A stretch of 43,338 nt of DNA from a virus. Position 1 is the first letter of the stretch; each line of letters opens with the position of its first letter. The notes under the pieces were generated by a model. That model worked only from the letters and a program-made list of their open reading frames with translations, was not told the origin of the DNA and searched no databases. The translations under genes were made by a program, and so were the position numbers. Below are positions 39,739 through 43,338 of this stretch, piece after piece. The stretch spans positions 1-43,338 of IMG/VR virus record IMGVR_UViG_3300032093_000261, one strand, 5' to 3'.

Positions 39739-40164
39739 ATGTACATCTACCGCCCTCCAGTCATTACAATCCTCAATGACCGGGAAGTGGAGTTGGTTGA
39801 GCCGTTCATTTTTGAATGGAATGATCCGCTTCCCCAGCAGATTGTAATCCCGAAAGGCTTTACCTTTGATGGGGCTAGCGTTCCTCAATGGGCTTGGACG
39901 CTTACGGGCATCCTACCTATTGGCCTTCCGTTGGGCGGAGCAGCAGTCCACGACTACACTTACCAGCGAAAAGGCAGGTTGATCAGAGATGAGCTGAAAG
40001 CCAGTCATAACGGGATTTGGGTTCCAGTGGCCGCTGTGTGGCCCAGGAAGACGTGCGATGATATGTTCTATAGGATTATGAGGGAAGCATCCGTAACGCC
40101 GTGGAAATCCTATGCCATGTACCAATCTGTTCGGATTTTTGGCCAAGGCCCGTGGGATTCTTAA
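39739..40164 (+). CDS. DUF1353 family protein
   Basis: A 141-residue protein matching the DUF1353 pattern: IPKGFTFDGASVPQWAWTLTG, then GAAVHDYTYQRKG, then DELKASHNGIW... CDDMFYRIMREASVTPWKSYAMYQSVRIFG. The conserved His and Asp suggest a metal-dependent or hydrolase-like function, but none is established; such genes are frequent near phage tail-fibre and lysis genes. It is the last gene of the late arm. Confidence 0.82.
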   Translation: MYIYRPPVITILNDREVELVEPFIFEWNDPLPQQIVIPKGFTFDGASVPQWAWTLTGILPIGLPLGGAAVHDYTYQRKGRLIRDELKASHNGIWVPVAAVWPRKTCDDMFYRIMREASVTPWKSYAMYQSVRIFGQGPWDS

Positions 40165-40168
40165 ACAC

Positions 40169-40198
40169 AAAAACCCCCTGACGAATCAGGGGGTTTTT
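40169..40198. terminator. Bidirectional terminator at the convergence of both arms
   Basis: A 13-bp perfect stem (AAAAACCCCCTGA with TCAGGGGGTTTTT) around a CGAA loop. U tracts on both strands make it work for late transcripts (+) and the end of the early arm (-, ending at 40273). Confidence 0.93.
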
Positions 40199-40272
40199 AA
40201 TCGCTACGGGCTTGCAACCGGGTCTGGACGGGTTTTTAGCGATTTAGATAGGACACAGTACATCTCTCAACA

Positions 40273-40743
40273 TTACTTTACAGGATAGTGCTGCCGATGT
40301 CCATACACTGCGATAAGCATTCCGTCAGCAGTCTCTTGGGTGAACTTCATAACAGGAAACCACTGCTCGGCTTGTTGTTTCGCTGCCTTCTTCCGCAACG
40401 CCTTGGAGCCGTAGGACTTTCCCATACCGACCCCCCGCTGCCATACCTGGGGCGAGACATCATAGAACGGGATACCGTTGGCAACCAATTGACCACGCAA
40501 GAAACCATAGTTCTTGCCGAAGTTAAACATAGAGGTAACGCCTTGTCCAGGCATCGCCCCTACTTTCTCCAGGTAGGCGACAGCGTTTTGCAGCGTACCT
40601 AGCTTCTTAAACGCATGGGCGATGTCTTGCTCCGTCATCGGCTCCAGGTTTATTAACTTGGTGTATGTCTTATCGGCGTTGATCACCCCGATAACACCCT
40701 TGCTGCCAGGGTCAATGCCGATAACCCAATCAGGATGAAGCAT
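40273..40743 (-). CDS. RuvC-like Holliday-junction resolvase
   Basis: A 156-residue protein with the RNase H-fold resolvase motifs: WVIGIDPGSKGVIGVI (D11), VAYLEKVGAMPGQG (E59), SMFNFGKNYGFLRGQL, and TADGMLIAVYG (D140). It cleaves four-way junctions formed by concatemeric replication before packaging. ATG 40743 overlaps the preceding small gene by 14 nt. It is the last gene of the early arm. Confidence 0.85.
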   Translation of the reverse strand: MLHPDWVIGIDPGSKGVIGVINADKTYTKLINLEPMTEQDIAHAFKKLGTLQNAVAYLEKVGAMPGQGVTSMFNFGKNYGFLRGQLVANGIPFYDVSPQVWQRGVGMGKSYGSKALRKKAAKQQAEQWFPVMKFTQETADGMLIAVYGHRQHYPVK

Positions 40744-40861
40744 AGCAATGCTCCGCCCATGTGCGGTTCGTCTCCATTTCCTGTTCCCAGAAAACAGAGG
40801 TGATAAACACTCTCATACTGCGCTCAGCGGCTTTACTCACTTTAGTTTTATCTGTATCCAC
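40730..40861 (-). CDS. Small hypothetical protein, 43 aa, GTG start
   Basis: The GTG at 40861 overlaps the TAG of the upstream gene (TAGTG) and has AGGAG 10 nt upstream; its end overlaps the resolvase start. The product MDTDKTKVSKAAERSMRVFI... has a central aromatic SVFWEQEMETNRTW segment. Evidence is the double coupling and ribosome-binding site. Confidence 0.55.
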   Translation of the reverse strand: MDTDKTKVSKAAERSMRVFITSVFWEQEMETNRTWAEHCYASS

Positions 40862-41280
40862 TATACGTTTTCTCCTGTTGATTTCGATAACATACGCTCC
40901 AGCCAAGTCCGTTCGTCTAAACTTGGTTCGAGTTCAATGATCCAGCCTTGCATTCCCACTACCTGCGAATTGCTATCAAACACGAAATGGGCGTAAGATT
41001 CTTTTCGCTCAAAATGATACTGACGGTTATTGACAGTTAGCGTGAATTTTCCAGTATCCATTGCGTGTCTGAAGTCTTCTCGCATATCATCTTGGGTTAT
41101 TGGGCGAGTCAACCCGGCGGTAGACGTGTCCGTTAGCGGCTCGGAGGTACTCTTTTCCTGCGTGGTCAAAGTGGGTAACCCCTCTGTGCGGGTCTTCACG
41201 CCAAGGCGTAGCCTGCGCCAGATGAACAGCATTAACAAAGTCATTGTTGAGGACATGATTCCAGCTACCAAAATTTGCAC
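40861..41280 (-). CDS. Membrane-anchored hypothetical protein, nested start
   Basis: GTG 41280 has a strong AGAAGGAG 9 nt upstream. The product (139 aa) begins with a hydrophobic helix (ILVAGIMSSTMTLLMLFIWRRLRLG), then a Thr-rich linker and a beta-rich soluble domain (KFTLTVNNRQYHFERKESYAHFVF). The first 194 nt lie in another frame of the 72-residue gene. A shorter alternative starts at ATG 41085, right after that gene's stop, and would give only the soluble domain. Confidence 0.5.
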   Translation of the reverse strand: MQILVAGIMSSTMTLLMLFIWRRLRLGVKTRTEGLPTLTTQEKSTSEPLTDTSTAGLTRPITQDDMREDFRHAMDTGKFTLTVNNRQYHFERKESYAHFVFDSNSQVVGMQGWIIELEPSLDERTWLERMLSKSTGENV

Positions 41281-41305
41281 CGATCTTTTCTCCTTCTACT
41301 GTCAT
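41087..41305 (-). CDS. Hypothetical protein, 72 aa, coupled to DNA polymerase
   Basis: ATG 41305 overlaps the polymerase stop (TAATG) and follows AGAGGAAAGAGG. The product MTVEGEKIGANFGSWNHVLNN... contains HFDHAGKEYLRAANGHVYRRV, a compact beta-rich piece with several His. No family is recognised. It shares most of its length with the frame of the nested membrane-protein gene. Confidence 0.6.
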   Translation of the reverse strand: MTVEGEKIGANFGSWNHVLNNDFVNAVHLAQATPWREDPHRGVTHFDHAGKEYLRAANGHVYRRVDSPNNPR

Positions 41306-43338
41306 TATTTTTTGTACCTCTTTCCTCTCCAGCCTTCCGCTTTAATAGGCAAGCCGTCTGCCCAGGCTGGTGAATCGGCTAGTATCGCTTCGAACTCTTC
41401 CACTGAACGAGTCCCTTCAGGAACTTCCGCAGCAGCTTCATCATGTACGTGTAGCACGACGGGATACCCGCTATTCTCGCAACGCAATAGAGCATCAGCC
41501 AGAATGTCCCGAGCCACAGACTGCACAATATTTTCACAAAGTTTTCCTCCGTAGGTGAACTCTCGGGTGTACTGGAACTTGCTGTTCTCAGTCATGAAGC
41601 TGAGAGACAGCTTCTTCTCGCCCCAAGGCGTCTCTTTTTCCGACACCTTTGGCCTATGGTAACAGATGCAACGCCCGGAGGGGAGCTTGCATAGCAGGAA
41701 GTCACCCGCTACACCGAACGTCACCTTGCCGACTTGCACCTTCTCACCCGTCAGTACTGCTTTGATAGCACCAGCTTCCAGCGCATACCACAAGCTAACT
41801 ACTTTCGGGTTAGCTTCACGCCAGCGTTGCTTGATGATGTCAGCGGCAATGGCGCTCTCTCGGTCTAGGGGATCAAGTTCTCCGTTCTGTTTACACCGCC
41901 CCATGTATCCCCCGTAAGCTCGGGTAGCTTTTTCTCGCTCTTGGGTTGAAGCGGTAGGCCACAATAGCTCGAATGCAGGGCGGAGATCCACACTGTAAGC
42001 TCGGGCCATTGTGCCGAATGCCCCGATGCCACCCTGATAACCCAGAGCCAGGACAGATACTTTGCCAACACTACGTTCATACTTATCCTTCTTTGTGATT
42101 GTGCGGCCATAGATACCGCAGGCTTCGTAACAATATACGTCCTCATCGCGCCGGAAGATGTCGAGAGTTGACTGCTGATCAGCGATCCAGGCCAGTACTC
42201 TGGCTTCAATCGAAGCGTAGTCAGCCACAATCAGATCTTTGCCCCGGCCAGCAATCAGCATACCTCGCAGAGACGAGCTATAGGCTTCCATCGGATCAGG
42301 ATACACTTCCTTGAACCAGTCATAGTCACTACCCATAGCTACCCGAACAGCGATATCGCTATCGGTAGTACCTCTAGGCAAGTTATGTACCTGTACACCA
42401 CGTCCACCCCAACGCCCAGTGTGTGCCGCACCATAAAGGAAGCACTCTCTGAGCCGCTGATCCCGCATGTCGGAGCGCTCAATCATCCCCTCGTACTTGG
42501 CCGTGGATATTTTAGAGAGCTGACGCCTGATCTCAAGGGATCGTCGGACAGCGCCGGGAGGGAGAACCTTGATAGCGGCGTCCACTGTTGGTGCTTGTAG
42601 GTTCTCTAGCAACAGGCCGTTGTCCGCTAGCCACTGGCGATACTTTACAACTTGACTAGGACTGTCTACTGCACCGTTCGTTACTCTGCGGAACTCTGCG
42701 CCCAGCTCAGTGGTTGTCTGTTCGATGAGTTCAAGCATCTTACGGACGGCGGCTATATCAAGCTGGATGCCACGGAAATTGATTTCCTGGTCTAGGAACC
42801 ACAATTCTTGTTCGAATGCGTTCAGGTCGCGCAGAGCATCGTCTACGAGCTTTTCCGTCTGAACGTCCTGGATGTTGTACGCATAGGTTCTTTTGAGGTC
42901 TGCCGGATCTTCGTTCCAACGGTTTGGGTTGTTCTTGGTAGGCTTACGTGGCCGTGAACACTTGAGCATAGTCTTGTTGCCCTCCTTATCCTTTTGGATA
43001 GGAAGGTTAAGAGCAGTACCAACGCCTTCCAATGAGCGCGGTAAACCATAGGACGCCGCCTTTGCAGCGGTACAACGCCAGCGGCGGATGGGGATTGGTG
43101 GCATTCCGTATTTCGGAACCATGATGTTAGCCCAGATGCACTGCTCGAAGAAGGCATTGTGGGCTACGAAAATTACTGTGGGATCAGCCGCTAGGCGGTA
43201 CAATTCTTCCAGTTCAATGCCGCCCATTGCTCTGTAGTACTGAAAGGTTCCCAGTTCCCAGGATACGATGGGCAAGTTGTTCACTTGATAGGCCAAGCAA
43301 ATGGGTTCTGTAGAAGGGTGGGTCGAGTAGACCCACCA
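41305..43338 (-). CDS. DNA polymerase family A (gene continues at 1-187)
   Basis: The main part of the 697-residue replicative polymerase. In full numbering, the exonuclease domain has D7/E9 (on the other end of the window), FVAHNAFFEQ near 78-87 (Exo II) and YNIQD near 174-178 (Exo III). The polymerase has motif A DLIVADYASIEARV near 388-401, motif B RSVGKVSVLALGYQGG near 442-457, and motif C HVHDEAAAE near 650-658. There is no 5'-3' exonuclease domain, as in T7-type replicative enzymes. The gene runs off the window end and is completed across the 126-bp overlap. Its stop is TAATG-coupled to the next gene. Confidence 0.92.
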   Translation of the reverse strand, partial: WWVYSTHPSTEPICLAYQVNNLPIVSWELGTFQYYRAMGGIELEELYRLAADPTVIFVAHNAFFEQCIWANIMVPKYGMPPIPIRRWRCTAAKAASYGLPRSLEGVGTALNLPIQKDKEGNKTMLKCSRPRKPTKNNPNRWNEDPADLKRTYAYNIQDVQTEKLVDDALRDLNAFEQELWFLDQEINFRGIQLDIAAVRKMLELIEQTTTELGAEFRRVTNGAVDSPSQVVKYRQWLADNGLLLENLQAPTVDAAIKVLPPGAVRRSLEIRRQLSKISTAKYEGMIERSDMRDQRLRECFLYGAAHTGRWGGRGVQVHNLPRGTTDSDIAVRVAMGSDYDWFKEVYPDPMEAYSSSLRGMLIAGRGKDLIVADYASIEARVLAWIADQQSTLDIFRRDEDVYCYEACGIYGRTITKKDKYERSVGKVSVLALGYQGGIGAFGTMARAYSVDLRPAFELLWPTASTQEREKATRAYGGYMGRCKQNGELDPLDRESAIAADIIKQRWREANPKVVSLWYALEAGAIKAVLTGEKVQVGKVTFGVAGDFLLCKLPSGRCICYHRPKVSEKETPWGEKKLSLSFMTENSKFQYTREFTYGGKLCENIVQSVARDILADALLRCENSGYPVVLHVHDEAAAEVPEGTRSVEEFEAILADSPAWADGLPIKAEGWRGKRYKK
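43212..43337. repeat. Terminal redundancy, right copy (same as 1-126)
   Basis: Identical to 1-126. The final window base 43338 (A) differs from its counterpart 127 (C); that base falls in polymerase codon 21 (GGG to TGG, Gly to Trp). A single end-base mismatch is most simply an assembly-edge artefact beside a C run. Confidence 0.88.

Noticed and set aside
1-43338. Search for a phage RNA polymerase (as in T7-like phages)
   Set aside because: No frame shows single-subunit RNA polymerase motifs; sigma70-like promoters and intrinsic terminators suggest host polymerase is used.

Overview
The window is essentially a complete genome of a tailed phage with a T7-like short-tail (podovirus) structural module, cut open at an arbitrary point. 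The first 126 bases recur exactly at 43212-43337, and the DNA polymerase gene reads in frame across that junction, so the molecule is circular in the assembly (circularly permuted, or an assembler overlap). No RNA polymerase gene, integrase, recombinase or rRNA/tRNA gene was seen. The phage is therefore probably virulent and uses host RNA polymerase. A lipobox-bearing lipoprotein and the T7-like internal virion proteins suggest a Gram-negative, probably proteobacterial host; the genus cannot be told from the sequence.

There are two opposed arms. Both start at a gene-free control region (about 13.01-13.92 kb) and converge on a bidirectional terminator (40169-40198). The minus-strand (early) arm runs from 13.0 kb down to 1 and continues across the junction from 43.3 to 40.3 kb. 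It begins with small AT-rich accessory genes. The replication block follows: HTH protein, primase-polymerase/VirE helicase, SNF2-type helicase, DUF2800 and DUF2815 proteins, an SPFH lipoprotein, family-A DNA polymerase and a RuvC-like resolvase. Most of these genes are coupled by stop/start overlaps. The plus-strand (late) arm carries a probable small terminase, large terminase, portal, Bbp19-like protein, scaffold, major capsid protein, probable decoration protein, two tail tubular proteins, a gp13-like protein, three internal virion/ejection proteins, a T7-type tail fibre, a holin-like protein, an M15 peptidase endolysin, an SGNH-esterase tailspike, a beta-helix tailspike, a glycine-rich adhesin and a DUF1353 protein.

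The most striking content is RNA. Three type I hammerhead ribozymes lie in the minus-strand early operon (11043-11103, 12044-12097, 12502-12627). Each sits directly upstream of a gene, and cleavage would leave each downstream gene with a 28-31 nt leader beginning UAGGACA. One ribozyme is partly encoded by the last codons of the upstream gene. A second candidate structured RNA (20200-20331), with four nested helices around a three-way junction, fills the gap between scaffold and major capsid genes.

The control region holds 9-bp tandem repeats, three dyad sites at exact 34-bp spacing, an 18-bp repeat and two plus-strand intrinsic terminators. At the protein level, several replication and packaging proteins end in a similar acidic-leucine tail (DLLADL, DLLAGL, DLDGL, DLFDL), written with different codons, which suggests binding to a common partner. 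All functional assignments come from reading motifs; no database search was possible.
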